From: Bradyrhizobium archetypum
GTDB lineage: Bacteria > Pseudomonadota > Alphaproteobacteria > Rhizobiales > Xanthobacteraceae
Direction: 5' to 3'
Assembly (NCBI RefSeq): GCF_013114835.1
Contig: NZ_JAAVLW010000010.1
Span: 124,001-188,000, forward strand
Length of the DNA: 64,000 bases
Positions 18,584 to 27,445 of this stretch are shown in pieces (position 1 is the stretch's first letter; the number at the start of each line of letters is the position of its first letter). Position numbers and translations under genes: made by a program. The notes under the pieces were generated by a model. The model was given only the letters and a program-made list of their open reading frames with translations, searched no databases and was not told the DNA's origin.

Positions 18584-18655
18584 GCGGTTCGCTCTCCCTA
18601 TCGCAAAAGTTGCACCGTACTGGCCCATTCGAAGGCCTGTAGACATGATAGGCGC

Positions 18656-18678
18656 GCGAGCTGACGATAAGCTGACGC
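18656..18678 (-). promoter_or_regulatory. tts box for the minus-strand nopP
   Basis: Minus-strand core GTCAGCTTATCGTCAGCT, a clear match to the TtsI-binding consensus, 72 nt upstream of the nopP start. This supports flavonoid-NodD-TtsI induction. Confidence 0.8.
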
Positions 18679-19278
18679 ACAGACGGGGTGCATCATCCTA
18701 GCCCGGTGCACGTTTTGCACGGCGAGGGGCGGCTGGCTTTCCAGCAACGCTTATTGCGATTCGCCGGAGATTCTAGCCGCCTACGGGACGATTTCTGCAT
18801 GGCTCCAGGAGTTGTGGGCGCGGCGTCCAGATGCCTTCGTGATCGGCAACTATGCGACTGCTCTTGCGGCAAAGTTGCTGGGCGCTTGGACCAATGCGGC
18901 GCTCGGTCTTGCCAATCGCGTCGAGCTGATCCAAGCCTCGCCAGGCCGGCGCGCAATATCGCCGGTATTGGATGTTGCGACAACCACGACCAAACAGCGG
19001 AACCGTACACGGGTGCGGCAAATGACAATGTCCGTTTTGAGCTGAAAGGCAGGAGCTCTATGTCCCCGCCATCGCCGGAAATCAGCAGTATGTTGACGCA
19101 ACCGATTTCGGGTTACTCGAGGGACACGGCCGTCTCTCCTGCGAACAGAGATCAGGGCTGATCAACTCTTCATCGTATGCACTGTGGTAATATTGGCTTT
19201 CTCTTGTACGCCATCATGCGCGCGAGCGCTTCTTCTGCCGGGCAGATCCCTTTCGTAAGAGACAGACGAGTGACGCCT
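18679..19278. other. Region between the divergent nopP promoters
   Basis: About 600 nt between the two outward-facing tts boxes. A plus-strand stretch at 18812-19045 (LWARRPDAFVIGNYATALAA in one frame) looks weakly coding, but no family was recognised and no start is convincing. Confidence 0.35.
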
Positions 19279-19304
19279 GCGTCAGCCTGTCGTCAGCTTG
19301 GCTG
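19279..19304 (+). promoter_or_regulatory. tts box for the plus-strand nopP
   Basis: Core GTCAGCCTGTCGTCAGCT at 19281-19298, one mismatch from the usual GTCAGCTTGTCG-NN-AGCT, 73-80 nt before the nopP start at 19378. Confidence 0.75.
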
Positions 19305-19377
19305 ACTATCAAGCCCGCAGGTTCTGGCCAGCCTGAACTCAGTGCAAAACACTCATCCGATAAGAGCGCGGAACGCC

Positions 19378-20241
19378 ATGTATAGCCGAATCAGCGGCTC
19401 GTCCAATATTCAATACGCTCCCCTTGGCGAGGGTGACGAAATGAGACCGTCAGCAAGTAGAGCCGAGAAAACTGATGCGGACAGCCAAAGACTCGCGGAC
19501 ATGTTCGCAAAGATGCACTTTGCCGCACCGGATTCTAACGCTGGCTCATCTTCGGCAGTAACGCCGTTATATTCCCTCGTTCCCAGACCTCCGATTGTGA
19601 AGATCGACAAGCCTTTATTTAGGAGAGAAGCGAAGCGCTTTTATGACGATGAAATCAAGCACATCGCCACTAATCCACAAGAGTACTCGGATTTCATATC
19701 CGAAAAAGCCAAGCGCATCGCTCAGGTCGCCGAGAAATACGGCACAACTAACGATAGCGAGCGCGCGCGATATTTCAGCTATCAATTAGGAAAGCAGAGT
19801 GTCGGACTTCTAAGAACGGAAGGCGGATTCAGCATGACTAAGTTCGAAGGCGAAAAGTGGCGCGAACTATTTCCTGAGCGAACCGAAATCACATCCGTTG
19901 TAGATCTTCAGCTTGCTCACCCGCTTGTCGAGAACGCAGGTGATATTCTGTTGGAGTATCAACTTCGACTCGACGGCGAACGACCGCTGCTCAATTGGCG
20001 TGCTGCCAATCAAGAGTCAAAAGCCCGTGCAGCGAAGATGGGATTCGTCGCGGTTGACGAGAACAATATGTTACTTGATCCTACCCAGTACCCCGACATT
20101 TGGATAAAGAACACTGCCGGTGAATGGCAGGGCAAAAACAAACCTCCACTATATCTCTCCAAAGCTGCGCGCGGTGAGAGCAGTAATATCGGGAGCGCAG
20201 CAAGTCCCACCACGTACTCGTACGAGGACGACTTTATGTAG
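19378..20241 (+). CDS. nopP: Second NopP-family type III effector (287 aa)
   Basis: Paralogue of the gene at 17711-18583. It shares MYSRISGSS at the start, the VPRPPIVKIDKPLFRREAKR segment, YDDEIKHIATNPQEYSDFIS, and the ARYFSYQLGKQSVGLLRTEG block. Start chosen at 19378 by homology; the longer frame from 19342 has an extra 12 residues. Divergence between the copies is considerable, especially in the first 60 and last 60 residues, so the duplication is not recent, or the two arrived separately. An own tts box indicates independent transcription. The final residues (YEDDFM) lack the acidic tail of the other copy. Confidence 0.88.
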   Translation: MYSRISGSSNIQYAPLGEGDEMRPSASRAEKTDADSQRLADMFAKMHFAAPDSNAGSSSAVTPLYSLVPRPPIVKIDKPLFRREAKRFYDDEIKHIATNPQEYSDFISEKAKRIAQVAEKYGTTNDSERARYFSYQLGKQSVGLLRTEGGFSMTKFEGEKWRELFPERTEITSVVDLQLAHPLVENAGDILLEYQLRLDGERPLLNWRAANQESKARAAKMGFVAVDENNMLLDPTQYPDIWIKNTAGEWQGKNKPPLYLSKAARGESSNIGSAASPTTYSYEDDFM

Positions 20242-20788
20242 ATCGAATGGGATCTTTTAGAGTCGCGACGGAGAAGACCGGATCTGACCGTGTCTTGTTT
20301 CCTATGCAGCGATCCTCTTCAGCCTTGATCACATGTGTGGACGGCTCCCGTGGCACAAGAGCCTTCGTTGGCGACTATCAACCGCCTCGGCTGGTTGGAC
20401 GCTTAGCGCAATTCGGCGCTCCTCAGCTCGTCCGGACCCCTTAAGCTTGGCCCAATCGCCGTAACGGCATCAAATCGATCTTGCCGGCGGATTGCTTGGG
20501 AGGCCGACTTACGCCCAAAGCTTTGCTGTCACAGAAAGTTGTTGAAGCTTTCGGTCTGCTTCTGGCGAGCACCACTTACTCACGCCGGTGTCGTTGATCC
20601 CGAACTTTACTGACCAGGAGGAACCGGCTTCGTTACGACACCGACTTCGCAGATGTAGCACAGTGATCATCGGTAGGACGCGGTGAAATATTGTGTGAGC
20701 ATTGGCCTATTGCGCCGGACGGTTGGGCCTCACTTTTCGCATTCATGCTGATTTGGGTGTGAAGATTCGGCGGCCACTTCGACTAAGC
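20242..20788. other. Intergenic, nothing identified
   Basis: About 550 nt downstream of nopP. Only short Arg-rich frames are present, and no tts box or IS end was seen. Confidence 0.35.
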
Positions 20789-21208
20789 ATGGAGAAGAAG
20801 ATGTTTCAACGATTGCTAAAGGCGCGCAGCGGTGTCTATTTCAGGGCCCGATCGACTAGTCGTGATGCCGAAACTGATCGTGCCCGTGCTACGTCCATTT
20901 TTCGTTCGATAGAGAACGCGCTGCAAGATGCGATGGCCGAGCAAGCTGACCTAAAATCGAGTGTCGATGAAGCGTTAGCGCTGTCGGCAGTAACGTTGGG
21001 CAATGATTCCGATGAATATCTTACGCGCGAACCGGAAGATAACCATTATCAGAATTTGCTTGGCAGTGAAATAGCGGAAGGGGAAAGGCGGTTGAACGAG
21101 CTAGAAGTCACTATCAGGCATATCCAGTTTTTGAAGACCGCGCTCGTCTCGCGCTTTCCGGACCTCGGCTTCGCAGACAACACTCCTCATGCGAAAGATA
21201 TCGGATGA
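20789..21208 (+). CDS. Hypothetical coiled-coil protein (139 aa)
   Basis: Starts MEKKMFQRLLKARSGVYFRA; a second possible start (20801) is preceded by GGAGAAGAAG, which makes it the better supported one. Heptad-like helices dominate: IFRSIENALQDAMAEQADLK and EIAEGERRLNELEVTIRHIQ, suggesting a coiled coil. No signal peptide or membrane segment. Family not recognised; its position downstream of two effectors makes a secretion-related role possible but unproven. Confidence 0.6.
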   Translation: MEKKMFQRLLKARSGVYFRARSTSRDAETDRARATSIFRSIENALQDAMAEQADLKSSVDEALALSAVTLGNDSDEYLTREPEDNHYQNLLGSEIAEGERRLNELEVTIRHIQFLKTALVSRFPDLGFADNTPHAKDIG

Positions 21209-21369
21209 GAGTGGCTCAACAGGAACGTGGCCAATCCCTAGATTGGCGCGTTCCCCCTGATCGCTTGAAGTTTCATTGGGACCGGCGGAGGCTCCATGAT
21301 AAAGGGTCACCGCAGGCGAACCGGTGCGCCGAGGCTAGTTGGCGCCGCTGTGCGCAAGAGGGCTAACCA

Positions 21370-21697
21370 CATAGGCACGCTCGACTGTGCCGCCGGTGAG
21401 TTTCTCGGTACCTCAATGGCATTCGCGGCGCCTGTGGAACAGGGGTCGTAGGCCCAGTGATCGCACAACCCGTTGGTCAGACAGCCCGTAGATGCTTGAG
21501 CAGCAGCAGTCCGATCAGGGAGCGGCTTGCGATGTTCGCCCGGTCTCGTTAAGTAGAGCGGCGCGACCTCGCCATCAATCCAGTCCCAGTCGATCTTGCC
21601 TCGAGCTGCACCAACTCGCGCTTCAGGTTGATGATCTGATCCAGCCCGGCGCGAACCAGATCCCCCTCCCCAGTCGTCTTTGGCTTATTCGGTTGCA
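21370..21697 (-). pseudogene. IS5-family transposase, N-terminal remnant
   Basis: Minus-strand segments QPNKPKTTGEGDLVRAGLDQ, IINLKRELVQLEA, IASRSLIGLLLLKHLRAV and CDHWAYDPC correspond to the first third of an IS5-type transposase (MQPNKPKTTGEGDLFRARLDQIINLKHELVQLA...GLLLLKH pattern). Frame changes occur after about 40 and 70 codons. It is dead. Confidence 0.55.
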
Positions 21698-22408
21698 TCG
21701 CCCCTCCCCTGCATCACGGAATCACGCGTCGATTCGAGAATCTGCTCAATAAAAATCTAGGAGCTCCCGAGGCTGCGAGTTGCAAAAGTTTGCAATTCCG
21801 CCTTCGTCAGAAAATTGAATCTCCGATCACGGCTTTAGGGATTCTTCACGAGCGACTAAGAAGTTTGCGCGGATAGCTTCGCGTGCACATTTCCGCTCTC
21901 TTGGTGAGCTGCTTTTGGCCATAGGCCAAGATAGTTTCGGCGACCCACGGGATTTAGTTTGGGGGCGCGCTCTTCGTGAATTGAATTAGCGACACGTGAT
22001 TAACCACTAGTCTCGAGTTCGCACTTGCCCTTTGAAGCAATCAGCCCTGCTGCAGATGCACCCAACTGCTCGCCTTGGTGAGGGAAATACTTTCGCGTCC
22101 GTGACGGACGATCTTGACGTTGGCCGGTGCTAGGGGGCTGATTAAACCCAAATGCGAAAGCATTGTTGCTGCCTCGCCCGGCGTCATTTGCCCTCCATCT
22201 TGTCGTCCCGATCGTGTTCGGATGCGGACGTTGATGTGGAGTATCCGACTATTGGCGCTAAATCATTCCACAGATTCTGCTTCGCGCGCGCGGTTTTTCC
22301 TTCTTCAAGCGACGCGCAGAGCACTTCGGCGTGTGGCACGCCGATTGCTGAGATGAGGATTGCCGCAGTTAAAGAGCGGCGCGCTGGTCGCCGACCTAGG
22401 AATTCACA
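21698..22408. other. Intergenic, possible debris
   Basis: About 710 nt. Two overlapping plus frames at 22114-22412 were examined; neither resembles a known protein. No RNA gene or box was recognised. Confidence 0.35.
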
Positions 22409-22681
22409 ATGAGACTCGTTCGATTGATCTTGATCAATGTGGCGTTGACGCTAGTCGTAACTGTACGACCGGCAGACATTGATGTGGCCGTAGCCCGCCA
22501 ACTTAACCCCACCGACCAAGGAAATAGTCTTGAGCATGAAGCGGACGGCTGCTCACGAAGCAGCTGTGAGCTTGGGCCCGAATCGGCAATGCTACAACCA
22601 GATCACGCAACGTGCGCAGCCGTTGAAGAGCAGCGCCGACCGCGAAGCAACGCTGGGTTCATCGATCTCCAAAAGGCCTGA
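22409..22681 (+). CDS. Hypothetical small protein with N-terminal hydrophobic segment
   Basis: A 90-residue frame beginning MRLVRLILINVALTLVVTVR, which could be a signal peptide or anchor, followed by a polar acidic region with several Cys. No family recognised; weak support beyond the open frame. Confidence 0.3.
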   Translation: MRLVRLILINVALTLVVTVRPADIDVAVARQLNPTDQGNSLEHEADGCSRSSCELGPESAMLQPDHATCAAVEEQRRPRSNAGFIDLQKA

Positions 22682-22886
22682 GGCTCACGTGATCATTGAA
22701 CACTATGATTAGGTGCTCAAAGGGCCAGACCTGGACCGCAGGTCGGCTGGCATCTGGCAGTCGACAAGGCTGACGATCAGCCTCACCAGTTCGCGACCGT
22801 GATCCTGTTTGCATCGGGATCGCGACGTTCGCTTGACTTGGTGATCTTCGATTTGCCGGTGCCTAGTCGACTAACGCAGCGCAAGC

Positions 22887-23075
22887 ATGGGATACGAATT
22901 GACGCACTGGAGCAAACCAAAACCGCGCGTGATTGAATGCGGCAAGGCCGATGGGGCATTACATGCTGATACTTCGCAGCCGCGGATGGTGTGGAACCCC
23001 TGGCCGCTTGCGGCGCTCCTCCTCAACGCGCTCCTGTGGGCCGGTATCTGCTGGCTCATTTACGCGTTCTTATGA
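22887..23075 (+). CDS. Small membrane protein (62 aa)
   Basis: MGYELTHWSKPKPRVIECGK precedes a single C-terminal membrane helix (WPLAALLLNALLWAGICWLI). Its TGA overlaps an ATG (ATGA) opening a further 32-codon frame to about 23170 (MSETVCQPAKCWRHKDG...), so two tiny coupled genes are possible. No family recognised. Confidence 0.4.
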   Translation: MGYELTHWSKPKPRVIECGKADGALHADTSQPRMVWNPWPLAALLLNALLWAGICWLIYAFL

Positions 23076-23236
23076 GCGAGACGGTGTGCCAACCAGCCAA
23101 ATGCTGGCGCCACAAGGATGGACACCTTGGCAAGCGCAATCTTGCATACACACCTGTGGTCATCGACTGACCTTTCTCAGCGGCTCGCGGTCTCAAGAAA
23201 GGCACGTACGTACGCGCGCCGGGTGGATTAGCTACC

Positions 23237-23505
23237 TTATCGGCCACCAACGCCAGACGCCGCAATACGCTTCGCCATTGCGCCCCACGGACCCGAGGCG
23301 CGCAATTCGATCTGCGTCAGGTCCAACTTGGGCAATGCGCAGTGTTCGAACCGGATATACTCCCAGCCGGGCGGCGACCGTGGCCGGCGCCGTTCGCCGA
23401 TCCAGCACGAGGTCCAGATCGTCGTCCTTGCGCGGGCTCAGCGCGGTGTCGCTCCTGCTCGCTCCATCCGTCGCATCGGGCGACGGCGTTGCGTCGGATC
23501 GGCGA
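23237..23505 (-). pseudogene. idi: Type II isopentenyl diphosphate isomerase, N-terminal remnant
   Basis: Downstream of ks on the same strand. One frame gives SPRKDDDLDLVLDRRTAPAT, and after a frameshift the next gives GWEYIRFEHCALPKLDLTQI. Both match the first 50 residues of FMN-dependent type II IDI (RKDDHLDICLD...ERYRFEHCALPELDLDDIDL). The remainder of the enzyme (flavin barrel) is missing, replaced by unrelated sequence up to a TAA at 23237. In some bacterial gibberellin operons idi is the last gene and supplies DMAPP; here it is lost. Confidence 0.5.
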
Positions 23506-23539
23506 CGGCAGCGCGCGCACGCCGCCGCCTCCCGCGCGT

Positions 23540-24442
23540 TCAGGCCGGCGTACGCTGCCCTCCCCCCGCAGCGTCGCTGCGGTAGCGGCCGGTCGAGGTC
23601 TGGTAGTACTGCGTGCGGAGGGCCGCCATGGCCTCGATCAACGGTCCCCACGGCGCGGGAAAGCGTTCTTCCGCCATCACCCGGTGCAGCATGCGCGTAT
23701 GGCCGGCCAGCTCATCGTTGAGGAAGTCCATCACAGGCATAGCCGGATAGCGCTGCAGCAGCAGGATCGCCGCGTTGCCGGCCTCACCGGCCGACCTGTC
23801 CTTGTCGCGTCCATGCAGATCGTTCTGCAGGCGCCCTATCGCGGAAATGAGCCGCAGGACCTGGCGAAACATCGGACGCGCGCGCAAGGTCGCCATGTCC
23901 AGCCCCCACAGCAACGACAGGCAACAGAACACGTTGGCGTAGGCGATCGAATCGATGCCGTTGTGCAGGTACTCGGCGTAGGACCAGCGTTCCGCCCCTG
24001 CCGCCTGCGCGTGTCCGGCGCGCAGCGCCGCGCAGTAGCACCGGGTATCGTCGAGAAGCTGAGCATAGTCGCGCCGATCGTAGGCGAGCGCGGCCAGCGA
24101 AGCGCGCAGCACAGCGCAGCCCTCGAATCCGGGTAGCGCGCACGGCACGCCCTGCCCCAGCGCCTGCTCCACCGCGGCGAGCTGCTCCGGCGCGATCAGG
24201 CCAAGGTCGTTGCAATCGTCGAGCCAGAACAGCAGCGCCAGTTCGCAATAGAACGTCACGATCAGCGTTTCGTCCTGCGGATCGCGGCCGGTGCGGGCGC
24301 TGGTGTCGCGCAGGCTCGGGTGGATGCGCTGCAGGATGTACTGGCCGCCCCTGACCGCTTCCACGGCATGCTCGTCGGCGAACCCGGTCAGGGAACGCCC
24401 CCACTCCAGCACCTGCTGCAGCGCGCGTTCGGTCTGGATCAT
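23540..24442 (-). CDS. ks: ent-Kaurene synthase
   Basis: Class I diterpene cyclase that converts ent-copalyl diphosphate to ent-kaurene. The 300-residue size is typical of bacterial KS. The aspartate-rich metal-binding motif is seen as FWLDDCNDL near residue 75 and the second metal-binding NSE-like motif as LQNDLHGRDKD near residue 206. The start ATG overlaps the cps stop (ATGA), so it is translationally coupled. Last intact gene of the gibberellin operon. GC-rich like its neighbours and unlike the flanks. Confidence 0.92.
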   Translation of the reverse strand: MIQTERALQQVLEWGRSLTGFADEHAVEAVRGGQYILQRIHPSLRDTSARTGRDPQDETLIVTFYCELALLFWLDDCNDLGLIAPEQLAAVEQALGQGVPCALPGFEGCAVLRASLAALAYDRRDYAQLLDDTRCYCAALRAGHAQAAGAERWSYAEYLHNGIDSIAYANVFCCLSLLWGLDMATLRARPMFRQVLRLISAIGRLQNDLHGRDKDRSAGEAGNAAILLLQRYPAMPVMDFLNDELAGHTRMLHRVMAEERFPAPWGPLIEAMAALRTQYYQTSTGRYRSDAAGGGQRTPA

Positions 24443-25989
24443 GGCGCCGCTCCTGCTCCTTCGGCCGGGACGCGCCGCCCCCAACGAAGCGCCAGCCACA
24501 ACCCGGCGAGTTCGGCCACGCGCACGACCCGGGTGGGGCAATACAGTTCCTTGCCGATCCACAGCGGCGTCTGTGGCAATCGATGCGCCGCATGGCGGGC
24601 GAGCATCCACTCCAGCGCACGCGCCACCGCCTGCGCGATGCGACGGCGCCCAGTTGGCTCTTCCATCCCGTCCATCACGTGCAACGCGAACAGCGCATAG
24701 GCGGTTTCCTCGAATGTGGACGCGCGACCGGCGCCCCAGCCTCCGTCGTCGCGCTGCGCCTGCAGCAGCGCCGCCAGCGCGCGCTCGTCGCGCCACCGGG
24801 GCTTGCCTTGCGCCAGCGCAACGACGGCGTGCGCGGTGGGATACAGCCACGAAACGTGCCATTTTTCGTTGTCCCATAGACCGTTCGGGTTGCGATTGGC
24901 CTCGACGTAGGCGCTGGTGCCGGCGGCGGGCTTTCCCAACAGTCGCAACGCATGCAGGGCATGAATGTTGGTCGACACCGAAGCATTGCGCTCGCCGGGG
25001 AAGGTGACGAACTTCTCGCCGACTTCGAAATGGCGCAACGCATCGAAGGCCCCGTCGCGGCCTGCAAGGCGCAGGACGCACAACGCAACGGCGGTGTCGT
25101 CCGCATCGGCCGCGAAGTGCAAGGCCGGGCCCAGGCCGCGCACGCCTAGGCGGGCGTCGAGCTGCGCGACGATCACGCGCACCGCCTCGGCGAGCGCGGG
25201 ATGCGCGAACAGCCCGGCCAGATACAGGGTGTACAGCGACCAGCATGGCTCGAACACATTGATCGGCCAGACGTTGGGAACGACACCTTCGATGCCGCTA
25301 CGCGTCGCCCGCGATGCCGCCTGCAGATACGCGTCGGCGCGCCCGATCTGCGGCGTGCTCCCTTTTGTCACGGCGTGCGCACGCCACGCGGCAGTGGCCG
25401 CCGGACTGATGCCGATACTGCCGTCATCATCCGGAGATGCGGTGGTCGGCGACGTCCCCCAGGCTTCCCAGGAGTGCAGCAACGGATGGCCGCTCGGCAA
25501 CGTCGCCACCGCCGACAGCTTGACCAGGCACGCTTGTCGCAACGGCAACAGCGCCAGGTGGCGCGGAAACGCCACGCCCCCCAGCAAAGATGCGGCCTCG
25601 CCGCAAAACTGCGGCAGGATCAGCTCCGCGCCGATCGGCGCGTCTTCGGGCACCGCATGCGCGTAGGGATCGGGCTGGCGCTGGAGGAACCCGGTTGCAG
25701 CCTGGACTGCGTCCGCAGCGCCGGGAAGAGGATCGGCACGCTGCAATGCCAGCAACGCCGCCCACGTGGGCGCATGGCGAAACAGCGGGAAGTCCGCGCT
25801 TCCCCATCCGCCATCGGCCTGTTGCTGCGCGATGAGCCACGCGTATGCGTCCTGCCGACCGGTGACGTTGCCGTGAAACTGCAGAGCTCGCGCCGTGTCG
25901 TAGACGGACGGGCCGACGCTGCCGCCATCGCTCATCTCGCTCAGCAAGTGGCGCAATTCGGAAAGGATCTGTTCGGACAGCGCGTTCAC
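24439..25989 (-). CDS. cps: ent-Copalyl diphosphate synthase
   Basis: Class II diterpene cyclase turning geranylgeranyl diphosphate into ent-copalyl diphosphate by protonation. The catalytic DXDD motif appears as DADDTAVAL near residue 296, and QW-like repeats (QQADGGWGSADF; QRDDGGWGAGRAS) mark the alpha-barrel folds. The protein is 516 residues, normal for rhizobial CPS. The GTG start at 25989 was chosen because the sequence NALSEQILSELRHLLSEM is the expected N-terminus and because GTG overlaps the TGA of the small preceding frame. The reading frame is open further upstream but non-coding in appearance. Confidence 0.92.
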   Translation of the reverse strand: MNALSEQILSELRHLLSEMSDGGSVGPSVYDTARALQFHGNVTGRQDAYAWLIAQQQADGGWGSADFPLFRHAPTWAALLALQRADPLPGAADAVQAATGFLQRQPDPYAHAVPEDAPIGAELILPQFCGEAASLLGGVAFPRHLALLPLRQACLVKLSAVATLPSGHPLLHSWEAWGTSPTTASPDDDGSIGISPAATAAWRAHAVTKGSTPQIGRADAYLQAASRATRSGIEGVVPNVWPINVFEPCWSLYTLYLAGLFAHPALAEAVRVIVAQLDARLGVRGLGPALHFAADADDTAVALCVLRLAGRDGAFDALRHFEVGEKFVTFPGERNASVSTNIHALHALRLLGKPAAGTSAYVEANRNPNGLWDNEKWHVSWLYPTAHAVVALAQGKPRWRDERALAALLQAQRDDGGWGAGRASTFEETAYALFALHVMDGMEEPTGRRRIAQAVARALEWMLARHAAHRLPQTPLWIGKELYCPTRVVRVAELAGLWLALRWGRRVPAEGAGAAP

Positions 25990-26303
25990 GCGGGATGTTC
26001 CTTCTGCAGACGGTCGACGAGAACCAGGATCGGGCAGACGCCGCGCACGTCGCCGCAGGCCGTTGCGGCCCGGCCCATGGGCAGCGCCGGATGGCTGCCT
26101 GCTCCGGCGCGGCGACGCGCCCCGATGCTGCGCCGGTCCGCGGCATGGGTCTCCGCGCAGCGCGCCGCGTGCGCCGCGGCCGCGCTGGGCAACCGCTGCG
26201 ATCGGCGCCGCGGACTCGGACAGAGTGCAGCATGCACCGCTGCCGCCTGCCGATCGCAGCGGCACAGGGGCGACTCGATGCGGACGGGCGCGCTCACGCG
26301 CAT
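25986..26303 (-). CDS. Unassigned small ORF between ggps and cps (105 aa)
   Basis: An ATG at 26303 opens a 105-codon frame that overlaps the ggps stop by 10 nt and ends with a TGA overlapping the cps GTG (GTGA). The interval would otherwise be a 304-nt gap in a tightly packed operon. The protein is Arg/Ala-rich with several Cys (residues in SPLCRCDRQ, AARCAE, ACGDVRGVC) and ends ILVLVDRLQKEHPA. Composition also fits a random frame in GC-rich DNA. No family is recognised and no counterpart in other gibberellin operons is known to me. Confidence 0.3.
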   Translation of the reverse strand: MRVSAPVRIESPLCRCDRQAAAVHAALCPSPRRRSQRLPSAAAAHAARCAETHAADRRSIGARRRAGAGSHPALPMGRAATACGDVRGVCPILVLVDRLQKEHPA

Positions 26304-27301
26304 GGCACGTGCTTGAACAGATACGCGTTGGCCCGCTGCAGCATCTGCGCCAACCTTTCCGCACGCGGCCCCAGCGGGACGATGGCCTCCCCGGCGTCGC
26401 GCAACAGATCCGGCGCGAACTGGCGCGCTGCCTGCAGCCCCATGATCGACACACAGGTCGGCTTCTGCGCCGCCGCGTCCTTGCCGGGGGTCTTGCCCAG
26501 CGTCGCGGTATCCGCTGTCGCGTCGAGAATGTCGTCGACCACCTGTAACGCCAGGCCGAAACAGGCGCTGTAGCGATCGAGCGCACAGTATAGCGCAGCG
26601 TGCGCGGCATCCTCCGCGATGGCGCATAGCGCGCCCATGCGAACGGACGCGCGCACTAGCGCTCCGGTCTTCATCCGGTGCATCGCCAGGATCCTGTCCA
26701 GCTCGACGTGCTTTCCAACCAGCGACAGATCCATGGCCTGCCCGCCTGCGGCACCCTCGGCGGACACCGCCTGCGCCAGTTCGCGCACGAGCGCGATACG
26801 GTTGTCGCCCGGCGCATCCAGGCTCGCCAGGGTCAGGAAGGCGTGCGCCTGCAGCGCATCGCCGACCAGGATCGCGGTCGCTTCGCCGAACTTGACGTGC
26901 ACGGTCGGAAGCCCGCGGCGAAGCACGTCGTCGTCCATCGCGGGCAGGTCATCGTGGACCAGGGTACAGGCGTGCATCATCTCGATGGCGGCGCTGACGT
27001 CGTCGAGCATGTGCGCCGGCGTGTCGGCCAGCGCTCCGGCAGCCAGACAGAGCAAGGCGCGGGTGCGCTTGCCGCCATGCAAGGTGGCGTAGCGCATCGC
27101 CGCCATCAGCTCGGTCGCGCCGTCGTCTTGACCGCAGAGAAGACGCGCCAGCGCCTGTTCGACCCGCTTTGCGCCGTCCTGCATCCAGATCTCCGGCAGC
27201 AGCCAGCCGGATGCGCCGCGCGCCTGCGCGCCCAATCCACCGAGCGCGGAAACGTTAGTTCGCTCGCCGTGTAGTGTGCAACCGGTCTGCATGTTGTTCA
27301 T
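26294..27301 (-). CDS. ggps: Geranylgeranyl diphosphate synthase
   Basis: Trans-prenyltransferase producing GGPP, the precursor for cps. Both aspartate-rich motifs are present: DDLPAMDDD (FARM, with one substituted spacing typical of bacterial enzymes) near residue 118 and VVDDILD (SARM) near residue 251, plus GGKRTRALLC and MKTGALV. Length 335 with the Met at 27301; a second Met nine nucleotides later is possible. Cytoplasmic; feeds the gibberellin pathway instead of carotenoids, judged by context. Confidence 0.92.
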   Translation of the reverse strand: MNNMQTGCTLHGERTNVSALGGLGAQARGASGWLLPEIWMQDGAKRVEQALARLLCGQDDGATELMAAMRYATLHGGKRTRALLCLAAGALADTPAHMLDDVSAAIEMMHACTLVHDDLPAMDDDVLRRGLPTVHVKFGEATAILVGDALQAHAFLTLASLDAPGDNRIALVRELAQAVSAEGAAGGQAMDLSLVGKHVELDRILAMHRMKTGALVRASVRMGALCAIAEDAAHAALYCALDRYSACFGLALQVVDDILDATADTATLGKTPGKDAAAQKPTCVSIMGLQAARQFAPDLLRDAGEAIVPLGPRAERLAQMLQRANAYLFKHVPCA

Positions 27302-27445
27302 GTCATTGTACCTGCCAGGAGACGGCCAGGCGAGCGGCGAGCCGCCGCGGTGTTGCCGGCCTCCCACCGAGCGCGCGCGCCAAGTGCAGCAATGCCGCGC
27401 GTCGCCGGCGCCGCTGCCTCACCACACGGGGCATGCGATGCCAGC

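Noticed and set aside
26304..26610. Upstream extension of the cps frame (and 213-codon frame) through ggps
   Set aside because: It overlaps the conserved ggps coding sequence in another frame and shows no terpene cyclase similarity; the GTG at 25989 is the better cps start.
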